Assembly: GCA_028699795.1 (NCBI GenBank)
Contig: JAQVTZ010000050.1
Location: forward strand, 1 to 10,963
Length of the DNA: 10,963 nucleotides
DNA from: Clostridia bacterium
GTDB lineage: Bacteria; Bacillota; Clostridia; Christensenellales; DTU072
Direction of reading: 5' to 3'
The notes below the pieces were generated by a model, which was given only the letters and a program-made list of their open reading frames with translations, made no database searches and had not been told where the DNA came from. A program made the translations under genes and the position numbers. Below, one piece after another: positions 4,743 through 10,963 of this stretch (its first letter is position 1; the number at the start of each line of letters is the position of its first letter).

Positions 4743-7451
4743 ATGGGAAAAAAGTTTTTTCATGTGGTTTTTGTAGTTTTTTTTCTCGCTGTTTTTGTTG
4801 GTTTGTTATCGGCATGCGACGGAGTCATTCCCGAGGACATCTTGGACGATATTCTTAACAACAGTAATCTGGATGTCACACTTATTGATAACTTTTTTGA
4901 TTCGATTACCGAAAGCAATAATTACGAGCTTACTGTTGAGGTCGATAATGAAATACTATATGTTTATAAAGTAGACGGTAATAAGATTTATTTTACAGCA
5001 GATACAGAAAATCCCGAGTATTACGAAATCGATATCGATAATGAGATTATGTATACATACACGCAAAGCGATGCTGTTTGGGCCAAAGATGACGGCGAGC
5101 CTTGGTTGGGCGAGTATGAATTTTTAGAAGCGTGTAACGAATTTTTTGTTGCGGAGCATTACGAATTTTCATTAGAGGATCACGCATTCAAGCTCAAAGA
5201 AGACGATATTGAAGATTTCGAGGACATGGATATCGTTTCAATGCAACTCACGATAGACGGAAACGACTGCGAATTCACGGGTGAGATGGTAGATTGCGAA
5301 GAAGAAGTGCCTTTTTCGATGAAATTCGAAAATGTCGGTTCAACCGTAGTGCAGTTGCCCGAGATTTCGGGGTATCTTGTTAATTATAATTACGGTGAAG
5401 ATAGTTGCAATGAGGTAATCGTAGAGTCGGACGACTATGTAGAAGAAGTACCCACACCAACGAAATCGGGATACATATTCGAGGGTTGGTATGCGGATAC
5501 CGATTACGAAGAAGAGTTTGATTTTACGGCAAAACCCAACGGCAATGTGACCCTATATGCCAAATGGACGCCTGTTGCAAGCCAATCGCCTGCGCCATTT
5601 TCAAAAGTGGTTGATGCGATTATTGATGGGACGGAGGGACTGTTTGCCGACCTTTCCGAGATTGACAGCGAAGCTTATTTTGCAACTACGCTCTATATTG
5701 ATGCGACAGTAGGGACACTGAGGGAAAGCTACGATATAGAAATTAAAGGAAACTTCAGTGAAACGCTTGCCGATAATCAAGGTTACATCAAGGTAATTGA
5801 TACGGTCAGACAAAAAACGGTTTTGATAATCTATGTAGACGAATATTCGACGGTTTATGTAGGCGAGGCGTTTACCAATCCCTCCCTAAATTGGTTCAAA
5901 CTCTCCCAAGCCGAAAGTTTGGGTTTTGTATCGGATTACTTTAGTATGTTACCTCAATTAGTCCATGATTTCGTTACGGACTCTAATCTTACGGATTTGC
6001 AAAGCGACGAAGATGTTTCGACAATTATGGCTATGGTAAAAGTGTTAGGACCAACTCTGTTCAATTATTCTTATCCCGTCGACTTTAATTATGATGCAGG
6101 ACAAACCGACGGTGACTACAATTTAGATTTTAAGGTGGAGCAGATGCTTACTTTGTTGCAGAATCCTAGTATCGCAAGTCTTATGTCCGAAATAGATTTA
6201 GAAATAGTGAATACGCTTAATATGGTTTTTCCTGCGATATTCGGCATAGCATTTGTCGAAAACTATGGCTCGCTTATGGTAGTTCAAGTAGGTGTGATCC
6301 CCGATATTTCTTTTGATTATCGCATTGAAGACGGCACTTTGGACAAACTGGGAATCAGTTATCAAAGAGACGCCGACCCCGAAATAGAAGGCGACCTCCC
6401 AATTGATTTTAAAATAGGTTTAAAGAATATCCAAATATCCGACAGCGTAACGACATCGGACTTAAAACCCGTCGAAATGCCCGTGCTGTCCTCTATTGAT
6501 AACGGCGTAACGAAATTGACTTTCACAATCGGTATCGAGAATAAAGAAGGATTCGAGGATATCAAAATAGAGTTTTATGAGCTGCCTGACTTTACTTTGG
6601 GATACGGCGAAAACGGATTCGTTATCGAAAACAGCCGCATCAAGGCTTACGGGGTTGTCACGATAGACGGGGTGAGCGAAGAGATTTCGGTTATGTATGA
6701 CGACGCTTTAGGCGTACTCGTGTTCGATTTGGCGGGGCTTTACGAACTCCTCGACATGGATGCGCCCGCAAGCGGAACGCTGTATTATCTGCAAGATTTC
6801 TATCTCTTAGATTGGCTGTCCTCACAAATCTCCGAAATGTCCGAAATGCCCGAAGACGAATTGCCGCAGGATGCGCAAATTAGCGATGTCATTTTGGGGT
6901 TGATTGTTCTTGCCGAGATGTGCTTAGACGGCGCGTACGAGCAAGTAAGCGAGCAAGAGGTAATGATTGACATTCTTGCGGTTATCCAAAATCTTTTTAT
7001 GATGGATCTTTATCCTCAAGAATACCTGCCGTTTTCGCTAGAGCCTTTTGCAAACGCGCTTGATATGACCGTAGAAGAATTAGAGGAAATACTTGTCTAC
7101 TCTCTCGGCATCGAACCGGGCAATCAAACGGTTACAGAATATTTTATAGAAAACGGATTATATTTATTGCTGAGAGGATATTTTGCCGCAAGCTGCAACG
7201 AGGATGGCGCGGGCATAAGTATGACTTTGCTTGCGGGAGACGACAGTATTATTACTTTAGGTTGTCAAGTCACAATGATTACGCAAACCGAAGCCTTGGC
7301 AATTATAGAACAATTGGATATTTCCGATGTGGATTATGAAACATATGGCAACGATGTAAGCGTATCCGACAATTACGACTTTTTAATGGAAGAACTGATG
7401 GCAATGCTCATAAACTATATGTTTTTAGGAAATGAGCAACTGGTAATGTAA
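4743..7451 (+). CDS. Large acidic surface lipoprotein with an InlB B-repeat (Listeria-Bacteroides repeat), function unknown
   Basis: A 902-residue protein. It opens with a lipoprotein signal peptide: MGKKF, a hydrophobic core (VVFVVFFLAVFVGLL) and the lipobox LLSAC with Cys25 as lipidation site, so it should be anchored outside the membrane. Residues about 35-205 form a beta-rich acidic region without a recognised match. Residues about 210-275 are one Listeria-Bacteroides repeat (Flg_new/InlB B-repeat), seen in YLVNYNYG, PTPTKSGYIFEGWYAD and NVTLYAKW. The remaining 620 residues contain alternating beta-like stretches and hydrophobic helices, poor in Lys/Arg and rich in Asp/Glu, with no catalytic motif I recognise. 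The InlB repeat is a compact beta module typical of cell-surface proteins. A LolA-like ligand-binding fold in the N-terminal region is possible but unproven. The gene ends 49 bp before the next one without a clear terminator, so partial read-through is likely. Confidence 0.85.
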   Translation: MGKKFFHVVFVVFFLAVFVGLLSACDGVIPEDILDDILNNSNLDVTLIDNFFDSITESNNYELTVEVDNEILYVYKVDGNKIYFTADTENPEYYEIDIDNEIMYTYTQSDAVWAKDDGEPWLGEYEFLEACNEFFVAEHYEFSLEDHAFKLKEDDIEDFEDMDIVSMQLTIDGNDCEFTGEMVDCEEEVPFSMKFENVGSTVVQLPEISGYLVNYNYGEDSCNEVIVESDDYVEEVPTPTKSGYIFEGWYADTDYEEEFDFTAKPNGNVTLYAKWTPVASQSPAPFSKVVDAIIDGTEGLFADLSEIDSEAYFATTLYIDATVGTLRESYDIEIKGNFSETLADNQGYIKVIDTVRQKTVLIIYVDEYSTVYVGEAFTNPSLNWFKLSQAESLGFVSDYFSMLPQLVHDFVTDSNLTDLQSDEDVSTIMAMVKVLGPTLFNYSYPVDFNYDAGQTDGDYNLDFKVEQMLTLLQNPSIASLMSEIDLEIVNTLNMVFPAIFGIAFVENYGSLMVVQVGVIPDISFDYRIEDGTLDKLGISYQRDADPEIEGDLPIDFKIGLKNIQISDSVTTSDLKPVEMPVLSSIDNGVTKLTFTIGIENKEGFEDIKIEFYELPDFTLGYGENGFVIENSRIKAYGVVTIDGVSEEISVMYDDALGVLVFDLAGLYELLDMDAPASGTLYYLQDFYLLDWLSSQISEMSEMPEDELPQDAQISDVILGLIVLAEMCLDGAYEQVSEQEVMIDILAVIQNLFMMDLYPQEYLPFSLEPFANALDMTVEELEEILVYSLGIEPGNQTVTEYFIENGLYLLLRGYFAASCNEDGAGISMTLLAGDDSIITLGCQVTMITQTEALAIIEQLDISDVDYETYGNDVSVSDNYDFLMEELMAMLINYMFLGNEQLVM

Positions 7452-7485
7452 AATTAGGGAGCCTAATTGAGGTGCCCAAATTAGG
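7451..7485 (+). repeat. Three-copy heptamer (AATTAGG/CCTAATT) able to form alternative hairpins
   Basis: AATTAGG (7452-7458), GAG, then CCTAATT (7462-7468) is a perfect 7-bp inverted repeat with a 3-nt loop. The first arm recurs, again preceded by A, as AAATTAGG at 7478-7485. The central CCTAATT can therefore pair with either flanking copy, and the second pairing (10-nt loop) ends two bases before the ribosome-binding site of the next gene. No T-run follows, so this is not a standard terminator. It could be a protein-binding operator, an RNA switch or a processing site. Confidence 0.7.
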
Positions 7486-7487
7486 AT

Positions 7488-7493
7488 AAGGAG
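7488..7493 (+). promoter_or_regulatory. Ribosome-binding site that fixes the flavoprotein start at 7501
   Basis: AAGGAG is 7 nt before ATG 7501 but only 1 nt before the in-frame ATG at 7495. The first ATG is too close to be used, so the protein should begin MDNHYDV. Confidence 0.85.
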
Positions 7494-7500
7494 TATGCGT

Positions 7501-9018
7501 ATGGACAATCATTATGATGTCATTGTGGTTGGCGCGGGGAACGCGGGGCTTGTTGCCGCGGCCACCACCGCCAAAAGCGGACTCAAAACGCTTCTGCTAG
7601 AAAAACACAACCTCCCCGGAGGCAGCGCGAGCAGTTTTGTGCGTGGAAGGTTTGAGTTCGAGCCCTCGCTTCACGAGCTTGCGGGTGTGGGAACCAAAGA
7701 GAAGCCCGGCAACATTTATCAAATTTTCGACGAACTGGGGGCAAAAATTGATTGGAGGTACGAATATAATACCTTTCGAACAATCGCAAAAGGCGTCGAC
7801 GGTTACGATGTCAAACTTCCCGCAGGGATAGACGCGTTCTGTACCGAGATGGAAAAGGCCGTGCCCGGTTGCGAAAAACAGGTACGCGCGCTTTTTGCGC
7901 TTGCAAAAAAGGTCGACGACGCCATCGCATACATTACCAAAATGAAAGGCAAGCCCAATCCCCTTGTAATGATTACCAAGCACGGCGACTTTATGAGGGT
8001 TGCTTCGCACTCTGTCGAACAGGTGATGGACGCGCTCGGGTTAAGCGAAAAAGCGCGGGATATCCTTTGTACTTATTGGGGATACCTTGGCGTGCCGACA
8101 GACGAAGTCAACTGCATGCACTACTTGGCAATGCTGAACTCTTTTGTGGTTAACGGCGCGGCAATGCCGTACAAACGCTCCCACGAGATGTCTTTGGCGC
8201 TCGTAAAAGTGATAAACGATAACGGCGGAGAGGTCTGGTTTAATTCCGAGGTTACCCGTTTTCTGTATGACGAAAACGGAGCGGCTATCGGTGTAGAGGC
8301 GGCGGGCAAAAAGCTTTATGCCAAAGAGATTATTTCCAATATTATACCCCACAATGTGTTCAACAGGTCAGATGCCGACAAAATTCCCCAAAGAGACCTA
8401 AAGCTTGCCAATGCGCGCAAGTTCGGGATTTCCGTTTTAACGGTTTACTTGGGGCTGGACTGCACAATGGAAGAGTTGGGCATCAAGGACTACACGGTAT
8501 TTGTTACCACCACGGGCAATACGCGCAAACAGTATAACGACAGGCTGGAGGGTAGTATGTATATCGTTAATTGCCTCAACGATGTCATTCCCGATTGCAC
8601 GCCAAAAGGCACTTGTTCGATGTTTTTTACCATGCCTCTTTTCGGAAGCGATATCCCCAAAGAGCTCAAGCCCGAACAGTACAAAAAATACAAAAACGAT
8701 TTGGCGCTCCGCTATCTCCGTGATTACGAAGACTTGACGGGGATGTCTATTGTGCCTCATATCGAAGAAATTTCGGTGGCGACACCGGTTACTTTCGCAC
8801 GGTATCTCGGCACACCCGAGGGCACGATTTACGGGTACATGAATTCCGGTTGGGACAATATGCTCGCTCGTATTTCCTCCGAAAAAGAAGACTATACTAT
8901 TCCGAACTTGACATTCTGCGGCGGGCACTCGGCAAGAAGCATCGGCTACAGCTCTACCTATAATTCCGGCAAAATTGTCGGAGACAGAATTGTTAGAAAA
9001 CTGAAAGGGGGTAATTGA
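7501..9018 (+). CDS. CrtI/phytoene desaturase-like FAD-dependent oxidoreductase
   Basis: A 505-residue protein, the usual length for this family. The N-terminal Rossmann motif reads VVGAGNAGLVAA (G11-x-G13-x-x-G16), with Glu34 ending strand 2 to hold the FAD ribose. It is followed by PGGSASSF (39-46) and the FEFEPSLHELAGVG stretch, which corresponds to the G-x-x-F-D-x-G-x-H region of phytoene desaturase/retinol saturase proteins. The C-terminus has the second FAD-contact segment, LTFCGGHSARSIG (470-482) then SGKIVGD. There is no signal peptide, so it is cytosolic or membrane-peripheral. The family desaturates or saturates isoprenoid and other hydrophobic substrates. The reductase gene starting one nucleotide downstream suggests that electrons are supplied to this flavoprotein, favouring a reductive role, but that is inference. 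No carotenoid genes are nearby, so calling it phytoene desaturase would be unsafe. GC is clearly higher than in the lipoprotein gene. Confidence 0.85.
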   Translation: MDNHYDVIVVGAGNAGLVAAATTAKSGLKTLLLEKHNLPGGSASSFVRGRFEFEPSLHELAGVGTKEKPGNIYQIFDELGAKIDWRYEYNTFRTIAKGVDGYDVKLPAGIDAFCTEMEKAVPGCEKQVRALFALAKKVDDAIAYITKMKGKPNPLVMITKHGDFMRVASHSVEQVMDALGLSEKARDILCTYWGYLGVPTDEVNCMHYLAMLNSFVVNGAAMPYKRSHEMSLALVKVINDNGGEVWFNSEVTRFLYDENGAAIGVEAAGKKLYAKEIISNIIPHNVFNRSDADKIPQRDLKLANARKFGISVLTVYLGLDCTMEELGIKDYTVFVTTTGNTRKQYNDRLEGSMYIVNCLNDVIPDCTPKGTCSMFFTMPLFGSDIPKELKPEQYKKYKNDLALRYLRDYEDLTGMSIVPHIEEISVATPVTFARYLGTPEGTIYGYMNSGWDNMLARISSEKEDYTIPNLTFCGGHSARSIGYSSTYNSGKIVGDRIVRKLKGGN

Positions 9019-9019
9019 T

Positions 9020-10222
9020 ATGTCTAAGCCCAATATTCGTTCTCTCAGCAAACTTGATTTTTTAAAGATGATACCCGCAAGAAAGCAAATTATCGAGGAG
9101 GCGCCCGCCCAAACGCCTCCGCCTCTCGACTCCTACAAGGCAAACGAGCTGGCAAAGCAGTTGCATCCCGATTTCCAATTTCTTAAAGTATCGCAAGTTA
9201 TTGAGCGGGGCGAAGAGGTCAAAAGTTTCGTGTTGGTGCCTGACCAAGAAAAAGGCTGCAAAAAACTTGCGTATTTTTCGGCAGGGCAATACCTTGTGAT
9301 TCCGCTTAAAATAGGTAACGCAAAACTTGTACGCCCGTATTCGTTATCTTCTTCGCCCAAAGAATCTTTGCAAGGGAAGTATGAAATAACCGTCAAAAGG
9401 GTGGAAGGCGGACTGGCTTCGCAATACATTTTGGACCATTGGCAGGTGGGGACGCAGGTAAGAACGATTGCGCCCGAAGGTCTGTTTACTTACGAACCTT
9501 TGCGTGACGCAAAGCATATTGTAGGGCTTGCGGGCGGGTGCGGTATCACGCCCTTTGTTTCGCTGGCGAAAGCGATAGCGGAAGGAGATGAAGACGCATG
9601 CCTCACCCTAATTTATGGTTGCCGTACGAATAAGGATATTTTGTTTAAAGCAGAATTGGAAGAACTAGCGCAAAAATGCGAAAAGATTAAGCTTATCTAT
9701 GTGCTAAGCGACGAACCTTCAGAGGGTTGCGAAAACGGCTTTATTACGGCGGATATCATCCGAAAACACGCGCCCAAGAGCGAAGAATATTCTATATTTA
9801 TTTGCGGGCCGCAAGCGATGTACGATTTTGCCGATCAAGAGATCGCAAAACTAGGATTAAGAAAGAAATTCATTCGTCACGAAGTGTTCGGCGAATACAG
9901 AAATCCCGCGCGTGATGCAGAATATCCCGAGGTCCCCAAAGACAGTTTCAAACTTAAAGTTTTCATTCGGGGCGAAAGCACGACTATCGATTGCAACGCG
10001 AACGATACGCTGTTAAATTCGATGGAGAAAAACGGCATTGCCGCTCCCGCGCATTGCCGCAGCGGCATTTGCGGCTGGTGTCACTCCAAACTACTCAGCG
10101 GAGAAGTCTATGTGCCCAAAACGGTAGACGGCAGACGGCTTGCGGACTTCGATTATGGCTATATTCATCCCTGCTGCAGTTTCCCTCTAAGCGATGTCGA
10201 GATAGAGGTTTATCCGCGTTAA
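9020..10222 (+). CDS. NAD(P)H-dependent FAD/2Fe-2S reductase (ferredoxin-NADP reductase-like with C-terminal Fer2 domain)
   Basis: A 400-residue modular electron-transfer protein. Residues 1-55 are a polar extension with a Pro/Ala-rich part (EEAPAQTPPP). Residues 56-160 form the FAD barrel with the flavin motif RPYSLSS (105-111). Residues 165-290 form the nicotinamide-binding domain, with GLAGGCGITPF (169-179) and CGPQAMYDF (262-270). Residues 310-400 are a plant-type ferredoxin domain with Cys346, Cys351 and Cys354 (CRSGICGWC), plus Cys385 or Cys386 (HPCC) as fourth 2Fe-2S ligand. This order matches class I oxygenase-type reductases, here in an apparent anaerobe. It should pass electrons from NAD(P)H through FAD to 2Fe-2S and then to a partner. 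The obvious partner is the flavoprotein ending one base upstream. The start has a GGGGG-type ribosome-binding site at 9006-9012 inside the preceding gene's last codons. NADH versus NADPH preference cannot be read. Confidence 0.9.
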   Translation: MSKPNIRSLSKLDFLKMIPARKQIIEEAPAQTPPPLDSYKANELAKQLHPDFQFLKVSQVIERGEEVKSFVLVPDQEKGCKKLAYFSAGQYLVIPLKIGNAKLVRPYSLSSSPKESLQGKYEITVKRVEGGLASQYILDHWQVGTQVRTIAPEGLFTYEPLRDAKHIVGLAGGCGITPFVSLAKAIAEGDEDACLTLIYGCRTNKDILFKAELEELAQKCEKIKLIYVLSDEPSEGCENGFITADIIRKHAPKSEEYSIFICGPQAMYDFADQEIAKLGLRKKFIRHEVFGEYRNPARDAEYPEVPKDSFKLKVFIRGESTTIDCNANDTLLNSMEKNGIAAPAHCRSGICGWCHSKLLSGEVYVPKTVDGRRLADFDYGYIHPCCSFPLSDVEIEVYPR

Positions 10223-10244
10223 CGGAATAGAACGAAAGCATCGT

Positions 10245-10276
10245 AGAGCCGTTTTAAAAATAAACGGCTCTTTTTT
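10245..10276 (+). terminator. Intrinsic terminator of the redox operon
   Basis: GAGCCGTTT (10246-10254) pairs perfectly with AAACGGCTC (10262-10270) around a 7-nt A/T loop, and A10245-T10271 can extend the stem. T residues run from 10271 to 10276. It lies 22 nt after the reductase stop and separates the redox pair from the TetR gene. Confidence 0.93.
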
Positions 10277-10306
10277 ATGTGAAATTATGTAAAAAGGAAC
10301 AGCATA

Positions 10307-10336
10307 TTGACAAACCCTTCATGAATCATATATAAT
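10307..10336 (+). promoter_or_regulatory. Sigma-A-type promoter of the TetR-family gene
   Basis: A consensus TTGACA (10307-10312) is followed after 18 nt by a consensus TATAAT (10331-10336). Transcription should begin near 10343, about 30 nt before the ATG at 10373. It is the best promoter match in the window. Confidence 0.85.
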
Positions 10337-10339
10337 CTA

Positions 10340-10359
10340 TTTAACATTTGTTAAACAAA
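10340..10359 (+). promoter_or_regulatory. Overlapping palindromes at the TetR-gene start site, probable operator
   Basis: TTTAACA (10340-10346), TT, TGTTAAA (10349-10355) is a perfect inverted repeat. A second one, TTTGTT-A-AACAAA (10347-10359), overlaps it. Both lie just after the -10 box over the predicted start, where a bound repressor would block transcription. Autorepression by the encoded TetR protein is the natural reading. No copy was seen in front of the redox pair. Confidence 0.6.
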
Positions 10360-10372
10360 AGAGAAACAGGAT

Positions 10373-10963
10373 ATGGATAGCAGTCGTAAGAGAGAAAAAA
10401 TAGAAAAAATAGCCTTCAGACTTTTTTTGGAAAAGGGTTACAACGAAACGGGAATACGCGAGATATGCGCCAAAGCAGGGATCGAAGCCCCTACTTTGTA
10501 CTATTTCTACGGATCAAAAAAGGGTTTGTTTTTTTATTTGGCCAAAAAACTACATACAAAATTTCTTTCTACCAATAACGATATGGTTATTTTTAATCCT
10601 GACGAGAATCCCGAAGAAGCATTATATAATATGCTTCAGAACAGAATCGTGTTTACCGCGAACCATACGATGGAAACAAGATTTTATTTGCGTTACACGC
10701 TTTTTCCGCCTCAAGAACTAAAAGAGGATATCCAGAAATTTATTGCAGAAACAAGTGCAGCAAAGAAAGAATTTGCGTTTCGATGTTTCACAGAATGTAA
10801 ACGGCGAGGCTTAATTAAGGTAGAAGCGGAGGTTGCGGTGAAATACTTTTTAAAGTTCATTAACAACAATGCTTTCGATATTATTTTTTCGGGTTGGAAT
10901 CCTTCGCAAGCTGAAATCAAAAATCTATGGGAGATGTTTTTTAAGTGTAGACTGGCAAAAACG
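10373..10963 (+). CDS. TetR/AcrR-family transcriptional regulator (3' end beyond window)
   Basis: The frame is open from ATG 10373 to the window edge: 197 residues with no stop, so the protein is nearly complete. The N-terminal DNA-binding domain is typical of TetR: KIAFRLFLEKGYNETGIRE (residues 12-30), then the helix-turn-helix ICAKAGIEAPTLYYFYGSKK (31-50), which has the family's A-x-x-A-G-x-x-x-x-T-x-Y-x-Y-F/Y-x-x-K pattern. The rest is a helical ligand-binding domain with no recognisable ligand signature. An in-frame TAA at 10352-10354 rules out a much earlier start; the ribosome-binding site is weak (AGAG or AGG just upstream). It has its own promoter and probable operator and lies behind the terminator of the redox pair, so it is likely self-regulated. 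It may sense the substrate of those enzymes, which is inference from adjacency. Base composition is AT-richer than the redox genes. Confidence 0.9.
   Translation, partial: MDSSRKREKIEKIAFRLFLEKGYNETGIREICAKAGIEAPTLYYFYGSKKGLFFYLAKKLHTKFLSTNNDMVIFNPDENPEEALYNMLQNRIVFTANHTMETRFYLRYTLFPPQELKEDIQKFIAETSAAKKEFAFRCFTECKRRGLIKVEAEVAVKYFLKFINNNAFDIIFSGWNPSQAEIKNLWEMFFKCRLAKT

Noticed and set aside
7495..7500. ATG at 7495 as start of the flavoprotein
   Set aside because: It lies 1 nt after AAGGAG, too close for initiation; ATG 7501 has a 7-nt spacing.
7501..9018. Naming the flavoprotein crtI
   Set aside because: Only the general family features are visible and no phytoene synthase or other carotenoid gene is in the window.
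8437..9051. 204-codon open frame on the minus strand inside the flavoprotein and reductase genes
   Set aside because: It lies opposite strongly supported coding sequence, has no recognisable domain and is a by-product of codon usage on the other strand.
10340..10359. Rex (redox repressor) binding site
   Set aside because: Clostridial Rex sites read TTGTTAA-N4-TTAACAA; here the half-sites of the main palindrome are in the opposite order with a 2-nt gap.

Overview
The window looks like chromosomal DNA of an anaerobic, low-to-moderate GC Bacillota, probably a clostridial lineage. The reasons are the near-perfect Shine-Dalgarno sites (AAAGGAGGT, AGGAGG, AAGGAG), a glycyl radical enzyme (these are destroyed by oxygen), a lipobox lipoprotein carrying an InlB/Listeria-Bacteroides repeat, and the standard genetic code. 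I cannot name the genus.

Layout. (1) Positions 1-1159, plus strand: the tail of an ABC exporter operon. It holds the end of one ABC-2 permease, a complete second permease, and a 40-residue single-span membrane protein. A 23-bp tandem duplication around the second permease's stop codon precedes the small gene. A hairpin with a T-run closes the operon. (2) Positions 1205-4486, minus strand: one 1093-residue protein fusing an N-terminal radical-SAM glycyl-radical activase to a complete C-terminal glycyl radical enzyme. This is the most unusual gene here. (3) Positions 4487-4742: an AT-rich divergent intergenic region with overlapping candidate promoters. (4) Positions 4743-7451, plus strand: a very acidic 902-residue surface lipoprotein of unknown function. 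(5) Positions 7452-7500: a short spacer with three copies of the same heptamer, able to form two mutually exclusive hairpins. (6) Positions 7501-10222, plus strand: a tightly coupled redox pair, a CrtI/phytoene-desaturase-like flavoprotein followed after 1 nt by an FAD/NAD(P)/2Fe-2S reductase, closed by a strong terminator. (7) Positions 10307-10963: a TetR-family regulator with its own sigma-A-type promoter and overlapping palindromes at the predicted transcription start. The gene runs off the window.

How they may work together. The fused enzyme probably makes its own glycyl radical and performs a radical elimination or related reaction on an unknown small molecule, since it has the Cys-Val-Glu active-site motif of the dehydratase/lyase branch. 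The two redox genes plausibly form an electron chain NAD(P)H -> FAD -> 2Fe-2S -> substrate flavoprotein. The adjacent TetR protein could control itself and perhaps that pair, although no copy of its palindrome lies in front of the pair. No sequence evidence ties the glycyl radical enzyme to the redox pair. No tRNA, rRNA, CRISPR array, insertion sequence or phage gene was seen.
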